From positions 124,001 to 188,000 of the forward strand of contig NZ_FYEA01000013.1 of the NCBI RefSeq assembly GCF_900187605.1: a DNA stretch of 64,000 nucleotides, given 5' to 3'. Every line of letters begins with the position of its first letter. Position 1 is the stretch's first letter. This document shows positions 26,278-33,861 of this stretch, piece after piece. The translations under genes were made by a program, and so were the position numbers. The notes beneath the pieces were generated by a model. That model was not told the DNA's origin. It searched no databases and saw only the letters and a list, made by a program, of their open reading frames with translations. This stretch comes from Pseudomonas sp. Irchel 3H7 (GTDB lineage Bacteria > Pseudomonadota > Gammaproteobacteria > Pseudomonadales > Pseudomonadaceae).

Positions 26278-28000
26278 GGTCGATCTCCTGTTCGAAAGCA
26301 GTCATGCCGGCAATGTGCCGGGCGGCGATGTAGCCGAAAGTCAGTGCCGGGCCGAGGTTGATCCCGCCCGCCGGGTAGTGGCCACCCATGATGCTGGCCA
26401 TGTCGCCGCCCGCTGCGTAGAGGCCGGTGATGGGCTGGTCCTGAGAGTCCAGCACTTGCGCGTGGGGGTTGACCTTGAGCCCGGCGAAGGTGCCAAAGCA
26501 GCCCGGCTGGACTTTCACTGCGTAGTACGGGCCGGTATCTATTGGGGCAACGCAGGGGTTGGGAAGGTTCGCCGGATCACCCTGTTTGCGGTTGTAGGGG
26601 GTTGTGCCACGCCCGAACAACGGGTCTTCGCCGTGGTGGGCATGGCGGTTGTAGTCGTCGAGGGTCTGGCGCAAAGCGCTCGGGTCAATGCCGCAAGCAG
26701 TGGCCAATTCTTCAACGGTGTTACCGGTTTTCAGATAGCCGCTGCGGATAAATGCTGACACTGGCAGCGGAAATGGCCGCGATATGCCCAATCCATAACG
26801 GCGTTGAAAAGCGTGGGTGCAGATCAGCCATGAGGCGACTTCTTCACCTTCAGGCGCGGCGGCGACCATCGCGCTGACGTAGTCGTAGTAACCGTTGGCT
26901 TCGTTGACGAAACGCTGGCCGTTGCGCAGCACGCCAATTATCCCGGGTTTGCCGCGCTCGATGATGTGTGGGAAGTGGCCGGTGCTGCCGTCGGAATGTG
27001 GCACTTGCGATACCGGCGCCCACGCCACGGGCGAAGCCACGTCGGTATTGACCCGTGCACCGACGCTTTCGCCCAGGCGCAAGCCATCGCCGTTGACGGC
27101 CAGTGGCGGCAGCGCCCAATGTTCGTGGCCGGTCGGTGTGCGCGGGAACAAGGCTTTGCGCCGCTCGATGTCATTGGCAAAACCACCGGCGGCAAGCACC
27201 ACGGCCTTGCGGGCATGAATGCGGATCGGGCCTTTACGGCTGTTGATCAAGACGCCCGAAACACGATTTTCGTCGCGCAGTAATTCACTTACCGGCGCCG
27301 ATTCCCACAGCAACACGCCAAGGTCTTCGGCGGATTTCGCCAGTCTTGCCACCAGTGCCACGCCGTTGACCAGTTGCATCGCCCGGCCATGCACTGCGAG
27401 GTCGAACACGTGCCGAGTGAAACGTTGGGTTACATGCCATGCGGCTTTCATTGAGCGCGTCAGATTGAGAAACGCCGACAGATCCGCCCCGGCCATGATC
27501 GGCATGCCCATGAAGGACGTTTCGCGCATCGTTGTACGAAGGCGCTTGAGCAAGTGTCCGACTTTGCGCCCATCGTAAGGTGCTGCGATGACCGAGCGGC
27601 CGCCAGTGCCAGCACCCGGCGTGTCGCCATGAATGTCGGCGATGGTGTTGCCATCGGCAAATTGCAGCGCGGTGTGCTGCTCGAAAAACGCGACCATGCG
27701 CGGTCCCGCTTCAAGGAAAGCGTCGATCATCGCTGGGTCGAAGTGCTCGCCCAGTTCATGGCGCAAATAGGTGCGCGGTTGTTCGATGTCTTCGACGATC
27801 CCGGCCCGACGCGCCAGAGGATTGCACGGCACCCACGCCCAGCCACCGGACCAGGCGGTGGCGCCACCGAATACCGGATCTTTCTCGACAACGATGACTT
27901 TCAAGCCATGCCACGCGGCCGTCACGGCGGCCGACAACCCGGCAGCGCCGGATCCGACGACCAATACGTCACAGTCGATTTCCGGGAGTTCGGCAGACAT
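26261..28000 (-). CDS. FAD-dependent dehydrogenase, fumarate-reductase/ketosteroid-dehydrogenase family
   Basis: 579 residues. The N-terminal FAD motif CDVLVVGSGAAGLSAAVTAA, then VVEKDPVFGGATAWSGGWAW, the mid-chain VVLAAGGFANDIERRK, and the C-terminal GLYAAGGDMASIMGGHYPAG then GINLGPALTFGYIAA are those of 3-ketosteroid-delta1-dehydrogenase and fumarate-reductase-like flavoproteins. Family members introduce or remove a double bond next to a carbonyl. The substrate is unknown. ATG 28000 begins the conserved region; a longer frame is open but unrelated. It is divergent from an IclR gene, and an IclR-type palindrome sits 30 bases upstream of the start. Confidence 0.87.
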   Translation of the reverse strand: MSAELPEIDCDVLVVGSGAAGLSAAVTAAWHGLKVIVVEKDPVFGGATAWSGGWAWVPCNPLARRAGIVEDIEQPRTYLRHELGEHFDPAMIDAFLEAGPRMVAFFEQHTALQFADGNTIADIHGDTPGAGTGGRSVIAAPYDGRKVGHLLKRLRTTMRETSFMGMPIMAGADLSAFLNLTRSMKAAWHVTQRFTRHVFDLAVHGRAMQLVNGVALVARLAKSAEDLGVLLWESAPVSELLRDENRVSGVLINSRKGPIRIHARKAVVLAAGGFANDIERRKALFPRTPTGHEHWALPPLAVNGDGLRLGESVGARVNTDVASPVAWAPVSQVPHSDGSTGHFPHIIERGKPGIIGVLRNGQRFVNEANGYYDYVSAMVAAAPEGEEVASWLICTHAFQRRYGLGISRPFPLPVSAFIRSGYLKTGNTVEELATACGIDPSALRQTLDDYNRHAHHGEDPLFGRGTTPYNRKQGDPANLPNPCVAPIDTGPYYAVKVQPGCFGTFAGLKVNPHAQVLDSQDQPITGLYAAGGDMASIMGGHYPAGGINLGPALTFGYIAARHIAGMTAFEQEIDHAAHR

Positions 28001-28022
28001 CAAACAACACTCCAGCGATGAA

Positions 28023-28030
28023 TTGTTTTT
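28023..28030 (-). promoter_or_regulatory. AANAANAA motif upstream of FAD dehydrogenase, possible Crc/Hfq site
   Basis: Read on the minus strand, AAAAACAA lies 22 bases before the ATG of the dehydrogenase. Crc/Hfq in Pseudomonas binds AANAANAA near translation starts. It counts only if transcription begins upstream of it, and the adjacent operator makes that uncertain. Confidence 0.35.
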
Positions 28031-28044
28031 GGAATTTGATTCCA
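28030..28044. promoter_or_regulatory. IclR-type operator palindrome
   Basis: TGGAATTTGATTCCA is a perfect palindrome of TGGAAT and ATTCCA around TTG. It lies between the FAD dehydrogenase start (28000) and the IclR gene (28177). E. coli IclR recognises a similar TGGAAAT-N-ATTTCCA. A related copy is at 29120. Confidence 0.65.
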
Positions 28045-28176
28045 GAAAATAACCAGTGCTAGAGCGGCTCGACAAGCGTTGATTCAACAAAGCGGGCGGT
28101 TATCGAACAAGTGGTTCCAGATTTCGCTTTGCCGCCAATGTCTTCTAGAATCGGCAAAATTTCTTTGGATGTCCCC

Positions 28177-28953
28177 ATGGCCGGCAGTCAAATCGAACGG
28201 GTTTTCAGCGTGCTCGAAAGCCTCACCACTGATCCGCGCGGGCTGCCGATGCAGACGTTGGCCGAGCAACTGGATATCCCCAAAAGCGCGACGCACCGCT
28301 TGCTCGCCGAGCTGATCCGTCTGGGCTACGTGCGCCAGAACGCGGAAACATTGCGCTATCACCTGTCGACCAAACTAGTAGCGATGGGCTTCCAGTATTT
28401 ATCGAGCAGCGGTGCCGACATCGTCCAGCCGGTGCTTGATCGACTGGCGCAGGAAACCGGCGAACTGGTGCGGCTGGGGGTAATCGACGGCGAGCGCCAG
28501 ACCTGGATTGCCAAGGCCCAGGGTGCGCGCACCGGTCTGCGTTATGACCCGGACATGGGCCGCGATGCGCCGCTGTTCTACACCGCCTCCGGGCATGCGT
28601 GGCTGGCGTGCATGAGTGATGCCGAGGCGTTGTCACTGGTCGAGCGGCAGGCGGCGGAGGTGCCGGTGGGGATCGGGCCGAATGCGCCGCGTTCAAATAT
28701 CGAGTTGCTGGAACGGCTACGTCTGGCTCGTGAGCAGGGTTATGCCTGCGTTGAAGAAAGTTCGGCAGTGGGGACTTCGGCGATTGCGGCAGTGGTGAGG
28801 CATCCAACGGATGGTCGGGTGATTGGTGTACTGAGTATCGCCGGGCCCAGTGCGCGGATGCCGGGGGCGCGGTTGCATGAGCTGGCGCCGTTGCTTTTGC
28901 AGTTTGCTGAGGAGATGTCGGCGGCCAGCCTGGCCTCCGAACTGTTTGTCTAA
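28177..28953 (+). CDS. IclR family transcriptional regulator
   Basis: 258 residues. The N-terminal winged helix is QIERVFSVLESLTTDPRGLP then MQTLAEQLDIPKSATHRLLA. The effector domain follows with LAQETGELVRLGVIDGERQT, the TASGHAWLA segment, and ESSAVGTSAIAAVVRHP then VIGVLSIAGPSARM. IclR proteins bind small-acid or aromatic effectors. It is divergent from the FAD dehydrogenase and upstream of the Gfo/Idh operon; palindromes of one type in front of both suggest it controls both. ATG 28177 starts the conserved region, whereas upstream in-frame ATGs lack it. Confidence 0.92.
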   Translation: MAGSQIERVFSVLESLTTDPRGLPMQTLAEQLDIPKSATHRLLAELIRLGYVRQNAETLRYHLSTKLVAMGFQYLSSSGADIVQPVLDRLAQETGELVRLGVIDGERQTWIAKAQGARTGLRYDPDMGRDAPLFYTASGHAWLACMSDAEALSLVERQAAEVPVGIGPNAPRSNIELLERLRLAREQGYACVEESSAVGTSAIAAVVRHPTDGRVIGVLSIAGPSARMPGARLHELAPLLLQFAEEMSAASLASELFV

Positions 28954-28970
28954 TCCGCCGCAAATCCCCG

Positions 28971-29053
28971 GTAGGAGCTGCCGAAGGCTGTGATCTTTTT
29001 ATCTTGTCTTTTAATAGCAAAATCAAAAGATCGCAGCCTTCGGCAGCTCCTAC
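28971..29053. repeat. REPIN, GGAGCTGCCGAAGGCTG type
   Basis: GTAGGAGCTGCCGAAGGCTG and its inverse CAGCCTTCGGCAGCTCCTAC with GATCTTTT/AAAAGATC inner arms. It lies between the iclR stop and the Gfo/Idh promoter region. Confidence 0.87.
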
Positions 29054-29119
29054 ATGGATGGGTTTGGCATGAAATTGTGCGGTGTTCGCACGGTTTCAGG
29101 ATGGATGGGTTTTTGATTC

Positions 29120-29134
29120 TGGAACTCGGTTCTA
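29120..29134. promoter_or_regulatory. Second IclR-type operator, upstream of Gfo/Idh operon
   Basis: TGGAACTCGGTTCTA has the same 6-3-6 layout as the palindrome at 28030 and matches it at 11 of 15 bases, the other four being transitions. It lies 50 bases before the TTG start of the oxidoreductase gene. Confidence 0.6.
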
Positions 29135-29157
29135 AATTGTTGCTGGAGTGATATTCC

Positions 29158-29165
29158 AACAACAA
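29158..29165 (+). promoter_or_regulatory. AACAACAA, probable Crc/Hfq motif next to ribosome site
   Basis: An exact AANAANAA match 6 bases before the AGAGGA ribosome site of the Gfo/Idh gene, the position at which Crc/Hfq blocks translation of Pseudomonas catabolic genes. Confidence 0.5.
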
Positions 29166-29183
29166 TCACAAGAGGACCGCACC

Positions 29184-30245
29184 TTGAATTCGCCCCTTCG
29201 AATCGCCCTGATCGGCGCCGGTAACATGGGCCAGCAGCATTATCGGCATCTGCAAACCCTCAGCGAAGCGACGCTGTGCGCCGTGGCTGATCCCGGGCCG
29301 CAAGCAGCAGGGCTTGCGGCGAAATGGGGCGTAAGGCATTTCGCCGATCATCGTCAGATGCTTGAGCTCATCCGGCCAGACGCGGTCATCGTCGCCAATC
29401 CTAATAATCAACATGTCAGCACCGCGCTCGATTGTCTGGCGGCGGGTGTGCCGGTGCTTCTGGAGAAGCCGGTCGGCGTGCACCTGGATGAAGCGCGCGA
29501 GCTGGTCGCGGCGGTTAAACGCAGCGGTGTGCCGGTGCTGGTCGGCCACCACCGGCGCCACAATCCACTGATCGTGCGCGCCCATGAGCTGTTACAGCGC
29601 GGAGCGCTCGGGCGTCTGACCACGGTCACCGCGCTGTTTCAGTTGCGCAAACCGGATAGCTATTTCGAGGTCCCGTGGCGCCGTGAAGCGGGGGCGGGGA
29701 TGTTGCTGACTAATCTGATTCACGATCTCGATCTGTTGCGTCACCTGTGCGGCGAAGTGCGCTCGGTACAAGCGATCACCGACAACTCAGTGCGCGGTTT
29801 CGCCAATGAAGACAGCGCGGCGGTGTTGCTGCAATTCGAAGGTGGCACATTGGGCACGTTGAGCGGGTCCGATGCGGTGGCTGCGCCGTGGAGTTGGGAA
29901 CTGGATTCCGGTGAGAACCCGGTGTATCCGCGTCAGGCCGATCAGCCGTGTTATCTGCTGGCCGGGACTGCTGGCGCCTTGAGCATTCCGCAGCTCAAGC
30001 GTTGGCATTACGCCGCTGATCAGGTCGATGCCGGTTGGCATGAACCCTTGTTGATGGTCGAAGAGTCCTACAGCGGTGACGAAGCTTTGCGCTTGCAGTT
30101 ACAGCATTTCGTACGCGTGGCACGGCGTGAAGTCGCGCCACTGGTGAGTGCGGCCGACGCTGCGCGCACTTTGGCGCTGATCGAAGCCATCCGCGAGGCC
30201 GCCGCCACTGGCCGCGCCTGCGCCCCTGCACTGATCGAGTCCTGA
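29184..30245 (+). CDS. Gfo/Idh/MocA family oxidoreductase
   Basis: 353 residues. NAD(P)-binding Rossmann domain RIALIGAGNMGQQHYRHLQT at the N-terminus, then IVANPNNQHV and the family signature LLEKPVGVHLDEARELV with the catalytic Lys; the C-terminal domain has TNLIHDLDLLRHLCGEV. These enzymes oxidise or reduce sugars, cyclitols or related hydroxy compounds. The TTG at 29184 has AGAGGA 7 bases upstream and directly precedes the Rossmann strand. It is followed after 2 bases by a TIM-barrel isomerase, an arrangement like inositol-type pathways (IolG with IolE); the substrate is not determined. Confidence 0.88.
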   Translation: MNSPLRIALIGAGNMGQQHYRHLQTLSEATLCAVADPGPQAAGLAAKWGVRHFADHRQMLELIRPDAVIVANPNNQHVSTALDCLAAGVPVLLEKPVGVHLDEARELVAAVKRSGVPVLVGHHRRHNPLIVRAHELLQRGALGRLTTVTALFQLRKPDSYFEVPWRREAGAGMLLTNLIHDLDLLRHLCGEVRSVQAITDNSVRGFANEDSAAVLLQFEGGTLGTLSGSDAVAAPWSWELDSGENPVYPRQADQPCYLLAGTAGALSIPQLKRWHYAADQVDAGWHEPLLMVEESYSGDEALRLQLQHFVRVARREVAPLVSAADAARTLALIEAIREAAATGRACAPALIES

Positions 30246-30247
30246 AC

Positions 30248-31063
30248 ATGAGCGAACGAATCCTGTCCCTGGCCAGCCTGACTGTGCTGGAGTTATCGCC
30301 ACCGCAAATGGTCGAGGTGGCGGCACGTGCCGGATACAGCCATGTCGGTTTGCGCCTGGAACCGGCAACGCCCGAGGAGCATCACTTCCCGTTGGTCGCC
30401 GATGCTGAATTGCGCCGTCAGACGTTGCAGCGTCTGCGCGATACCGGCATCCGTGTGCTCGACGTGGAAATCCTGCGCTTGAAGCCGCAAACCATCGTTG
30501 CCGATTTCGAGAAACTTTTAACGGTCGGTGCAGAATTTGGCGCTACCGAATTGCTGGTCGCCGGTAACGATCCTGACGAGCAGCGGCTTACCGATAACTT
30601 TGCGGCGCTTTGCGATCTGGCCAGGCCTTACGGGTTGCACCCGCATCTGGAGTTCATGCCCTGGACCGATGCGCGCGACCTTGAACAAGCGCTGCGAATT
30701 GTCGAGAACGCGGATCGGGAAAACGCTGCGGTGCTGGTCGATGCCTTTCACTTTGATCGTTCGGCTTCACGGCTTGAGGATCTGCAAACGGTGTCGCCGG
30801 CGAGGCTGCGTTATGCACAATTATGTGATGTCGCGGGTCCGCGACCGTCAGACATGGCCGAGATCTTGCGTCAGGCGCGCAACGAGCGGCGGTTTCCCGG
30901 CGAGGGTGATTGTGATCTGCTCGGGCTGCTGAAAGCGCTGCCGGCTAATATCCCACTGAGTCTGGAAATTCCCACGGTTAAACTGCTGGAGCAGGGCGTG
31001 AGCGGATTGCAGCGGGCGCAGATGGCGATTGATCGAACGCGCAAGTTGTTGGCGCACCTGTAA
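30248..31063 (+). CDS. Sugar phosphate isomerase/epimerase-like TIM-barrel protein
   Basis: 271 residues of the xylose-isomerase-like TIM barrel (AP endonuclease family 2). Likely metal ligands are the Glu of HLEFMPWTD, the Asp and His of LVDAFHFDR, and the final Glu of SLEIPTVK. Such proteins act as epimerases, isomerases or dehydratases such as IolE and 3-dehydroshikimate dehydratase. It begins 2 bases after the oxidoreductase stop and should be cotranscribed with it, sharing its pathway. Confidence 0.85.
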   Translation: MSERILSLASLTVLELSPPQMVEVAARAGYSHVGLRLEPATPEEHHFPLVADAELRRQTLQRLRDTGIRVLDVEILRLKPQTIVADFEKLLTVGAEFGATELLVAGNDPDEQRLTDNFAALCDLARPYGLHPHLEFMPWTDARDLEQALRIVENADRENAAVLVDAFHFDRSASRLEDLQTVSPARLRYAQLCDVAGPRPSDMAEILRQARNERRFPGEGDCDLLGLLKALPANIPLSLEIPTVKLLEQGVSGLQRAQMAIDRTRKLLAHL

Positions 31064-31080
31064 GCGGGGCTGCGCACCTG

Positions 31081-31106
31081 TCGCGGGCAAGCCCGCTCCC
31101 ACAGGG
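31081..31106. repeat. Single REP element, GCGGGCAAGCCCGCTCCCACA type
   Basis: One copy of TCGCGGGCAAGCCCGCTCCC ending ACAGG, a fourth REP variant in this window. It lies between the isomerase and the EamA transporter genes and, as a hairpin, could weaken read-through. Confidence 0.7.
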
Positions 31107-31162
31107 GGAGGCGAGACTGCCTGCGAAGCTTTTGATCTTTTACGGCACCACAAGGAAACCCG

Positions 31163-32041
31163 ATGACTGTCAGCACTCCGCTCTCTGGTGTCAACCAACC
31201 CTTCAAGGGGATCTTGCTGATTGTCGTGGCGACCTTCCTGTTCTCCAGTCACGACGCATTGTCGAAATATCTCTCGGGTTTCTATCCGATCGTGATGGTG
31301 GTCTGGGCGCGCTATCTGGTGCACACCTTACTGATGGCGGGGATTTTTCTGCCGCAGTCCGGGTTGCGCGTCCTACGCACCAAGAAGCCGTTATGGCAGT
31401 TGACCCGAGCACTTTGCCTGCTCGGTACCAGCCTGTTTTTCACCACGGCCTTGCTGTATATCCCGCTGGCGGAAGCCACGGCGGTCAACTTTCTTGCGCC
31501 GGTATTGGTGACCGCGTTGTCGGTGCCGCTGCTCAAGGAGCGAGTGACACGCGGCCAATGGATCGCGGTGATCTGCGGCTTTATCGGCGTGCTGATCATC
31601 GTCCACCCGGGCGGTGAATTGTTCACTCCGGCGGTGTTGCTGCCGTTCTGCTCGGCGCTGTTTTTCTGCTTCTATCAACTGCTGACCCGCAAGCTCGCCG
31701 AAGTCGACAGCCCGACCACCAGCAACTTCTTCGCCGGGCTGTGCAACACATTGGTGATGAGTGCACTGGTGCCGTTCTTCTGGCAAGTGCCGACGTTGAC
31801 CCATGCCGGGTTGATGCTGGCGCTGGGCAGTTGCGGGATGACCGCGCATTTGTTTCTGACCCAGGCGTTCCGCCATGCCGCGCCGGCACTGCTGGCGCCG
31901 TTCGGTTATTGCCAGATCGTGTTTGCCGGGTTGTTGGGTTGGCTGCTGTTCAATCACACGCCGAGTCTGTTGACGATCATTGGCATTGCGGTGATCTGTT
32001 GCAGTGGACTGGCGGCAGCGTGGCAGCAGAGCCGCCGCTGA
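31163..32041 (+). CDS. EamA/DMT-family transporter
   Basis: 292 residues with ten predicted helices. The start of repeat one is FKGILLIVVATFLFSSHDAL, and LPFCSALFFCFYQLLTRKLA begins repeat two. Subgroup with RhaT/S-adenosylmethionine-transporter-like proteins by general look. It lies in the same direction as the oxidoreductase-isomerase pair, 99 bases downstream and beyond a REP, so it may belong to the same pathway as importer or exporter; the substrate is unknown. Confidence 0.85.
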   Translation: MTVSTPLSGVNQPFKGILLIVVATFLFSSHDALSKYLSGFYPIVMVVWARYLVHTLLMAGIFLPQSGLRVLRTKKPLWQLTRALCLLGTSLFFTTALLYIPLAEATAVNFLAPVLVTALSVPLLKERVTRGQWIAVICGFIGVLIIVHPGGELFTPAVLLPFCSALFFCFYQLLTRKLAEVDSPTTSNFFAGLCNTLVMSALVPFFWQVPTLTHAGLMLALGSCGMTAHLFLTQAFRHAAPALLAPFGYCQIVFAGLLGWLLFNHTPSLLTIIGIAVICCSGLAAAWQQSRR

Positions 32042-32059
32042 AGAGACCGCAACCCGCTG

Positions 32060-32145
32060 TGTAGGAGCTGACGAGTGAAACGAGGCTGCGATCTTTTGAT
32101 CTTCAACATCAAGATCAAAAGATCGCAGCGTGCCGCAGCTCCTAC
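32060..32145. repeat. REPIN, GGAGCTG...GGCTGCGATC type, diverged core
   Basis: GTAGGAGCTGACGAGTGAAA then GAGGCTGCGATC on the left, GATCGCAGCGTGCCGCAGCTC on the right. The left core has an altered inner part. It lies between convergent genes. Confidence 0.75.
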
Positions 32146-32167
32146 AAGGGAGCAGGGTGTAGGCAGG

Positions 32168-33505
32168 TTATTCGGTGACGGTCGGGATCTTGCGCGGGGC
32201 CATGAAGTACATCCACGTCAGCGCAAGGAAATACATCGCCGGAATCAGGGTGAACAACACGGTGTAGTTGTTGTTGGTCACGGTCAGGATGTGGCCGACG
32301 ATCTGGGTCATGAACATCCCGCCGATCGCCGCGCACATGCCGCCGAAACCGAACACCGTGCTCATCATGTGCTTGGGCGTGTAGTCCATCACCAGGCTCC
32401 AGATGTTCGCCGTCCACGCCTGGTGCGCACCGATGGCCAGAGAGATCGCAGCGACTGCAACCCACAGATTGGCTGAACCGGCCGCCATGACCACGCCGAT
32501 GATGCAGCAGGCGAACAGCAACATCGACAGCAGCCGCGCCTTGATCGAGTTCATGCCGCGACCGATCAGGAACGAAGACAGAATCCCGCCGCCGACGCTG
32601 CCGAAGTCAGCCGTGACGTAGATGATGATCAGCGGAATACCCATCTGGGTGACGTTGATGCCCAGGTTGTATTGCTGATTGAGAAACGGTGGCAGCCAGT
32701 ACAGGTAGAACCAGAACACCGGCGCGGTCAGCGCATAAGCGATGGCGAAGGCCCAAGTGCCGCGCATCCGCAGGATTCTCGAGAACGGCACGCGAGCCTG
32801 TTCCGGTTCGACTTCCTGCTGGATGTAGTCCAGTTCGGACTGTTTAACGCTCGGGTGATCTTCCGGGTTGAAGTACTTCAAACCCCAGAACAGCAACCAG
32901 ATGCCGCCCAGTGCCGCCATGCACAGGAACGCCGCTTGCCAGCCCCAGACGTGCAGAACCAGTGGCAGCAGCATCGGTGTGAACATCGCGCCGACGTTGG
33001 TGCCGGCGTTGAAAATGCCGGTGGCGACCGCACGTTCGCCGGCCGGGAACCACAGGCGTGTGGTTTTCACGCAGGCCGGGTAGTTCGCCGCTTCGGTCAG
33101 ACCGAGAATAAATCGGCAGACCATAAAGCCGACCGCCGATGTCGCCAGGCCGTGAGCACCGGTGGCCAGGCTCCACAGCAGCACGGCGCAGAAGAACACG
33201 CGTTTGACGCCGACCCGGTCGATCAAGCGACCTTGCAGAACGAAACCGATCGCGTAGCCGACCTGAAACCAGAAGTTGATGTTGGCGTAATCCATCGCCG
33301 TCCAGCTCATTTCCTTGGCGAGGATGGGTTGCATGACGCCGAGGGCGGCGCGGTCGATGTAGTTCAGGGTAGTGGCGAAAAACACCAGCGCCAGCATGCC
33401 CCAACGGGTTTTGCCGACAGCCATGGCGCCGCGGATCTTGTCGCCGATGCCACCCGTGGCAGTGCTCATGGCCGGAGCCATGCGGGAAGTCTGTGAAGGA
33501 ATCAT
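32168..33505 (-). CDS. MFS transporter, anion:cation symporter (ACS) family
   Basis: 445 residues with twelve helices. The family look is given by LVFFATTLNYIDRAALGVMQ, NFWFQVGYAIGFVLQGRLIDR, GLTEAANYPACVKTTRLWFP then GERAVATGIFNAG, typical of GudP/ExuT/PhtA-type carriers of organic anions. Because it is divergent from quiC1, quinate, shikimate or 3-dehydroshikimate uptake is the likely role (inference). ATG 33505 has GGAA just upstream; a GTG 9 bases earlier is possible. Confidence 0.87.
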   Translation of the reverse strand: MIPSQTSRMAPAMSTATGGIGDKIRGAMAVGKTRWGMLALVFFATTLNYIDRAALGVMQPILAKEMSWTAMDYANINFWFQVGYAIGFVLQGRLIDRVGVKRVFFCAVLLWSLATGAHGLATSAVGFMVCRFILGLTEAANYPACVKTTRLWFPAGERAVATGIFNAGTNVGAMFTPMLLPLVLHVWGWQAAFLCMAALGGIWLLFWGLKYFNPEDHPSVKQSELDYIQQEVEPEQARVPFSRILRMRGTWAFAIAYALTAPVFWFYLYWLPPFLNQQYNLGINVTQMGIPLIIIYVTADFGSVGGGILSSFLIGRGMNSIKARLLSMLLFACCIIGVVMAAGSANLWVAVAAISLAIGAHQAWTANIWSLVMDYTPKHMMSTVFGFGGMCAAIGGMFMTQIVGHILTVTNNNYTVLFTLIPAMYFLALTWMYFMAPRKIPTVTE

Positions 33506-33526
33506 GTGTTCCACCCGTTTTTGGAT

Positions 33527-33534
33527 TTGTTATT
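33527..33534 (-). promoter_or_regulatory. AATAACAA, possible Crc/Hfq motif in MFS leader
   Basis: On the minus strand AATAACAA, an exact AANAANAA match, ends 21 bases before the MFS start codon. This would fit catabolite control of hydroaromatic acid uptake. Confidence 0.4.
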
Positions 33535-33642
33535 TGGTGTGCTTGTTACTTGCACGCTGCGACCGGTGGTTCAGATCCGGACTCAATGTGCGGTCGATGT
33601 TGGGCAGTGGACGAAAAATCGTCAATTCGCCAAACCGCCATT

Positions 33643-33659
33643 GTGTTCGATAATCGCAC
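33643..33659. promoter_or_regulatory. Shared operator of the hydroaromatic genes (quiC1/MFS side)
   Basis: GTGTTCGATAATCGCAC matches 16 of 17 bases with GTGTTCGGTAATCGCAC upstream of aroQ (38068). Its centre CGAT-A-ATCG is a palindrome. It lies between the divergent MFS and quiC1 genes. The TetR regulator at 35865 is the likely binder (inference). Confidence 0.62.
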
Positions 33660-33666
33660 GCAAAAC

Positions 33667-33681
33667 TAACCGGGTAGTACA
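33667..33681 (+). promoter_or_regulatory. Shared TAACC-N3-TAGTACA element, probable promoter/operator of quiC1
   Basis: TAACCGGGTAGTACA followed by CTTTAAAT. The minus strand in front of aroQ carries TAACCATCTAGTACA then TTTTAT, in the same orientation relative to its gene. The conserved order and AT-rich tail suggest a core promoter with an overlapping regulatory site. Confidence 0.55.
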
Positions 33682-33741
33682 CTTTAAATTGCTGCCGCGA
33701 TCGATGCAGCCAATAATTTCCCTACTATAAAAACCATCCCA

Positions 33742-33827
33742 TGTAGGAGCTGCCGAAGGCTGCGATCTGTTGATTCTGTTTTCACGAATAAAGATCAAAC
33801 GATCGCAGCCTGCGGCAGCTCCTACAG
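33742..33827. repeat. REPIN inside the quiC1 leader region
   Basis: GTAGGAGCTGCCGAAGGCTG and inverse CAGCCTGCGGCAGCTCCTAC, 86 bases in all, ending 34 bases before the quiC1 start. The rest of the 356-base MFS-quiC1 gap holds the two shared elements above and no gene. Confidence 0.87.
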
Positions 33828-33861
33828 TAAAGATAAAGCGGCGCAGTCCGGGAGTTGAAAC

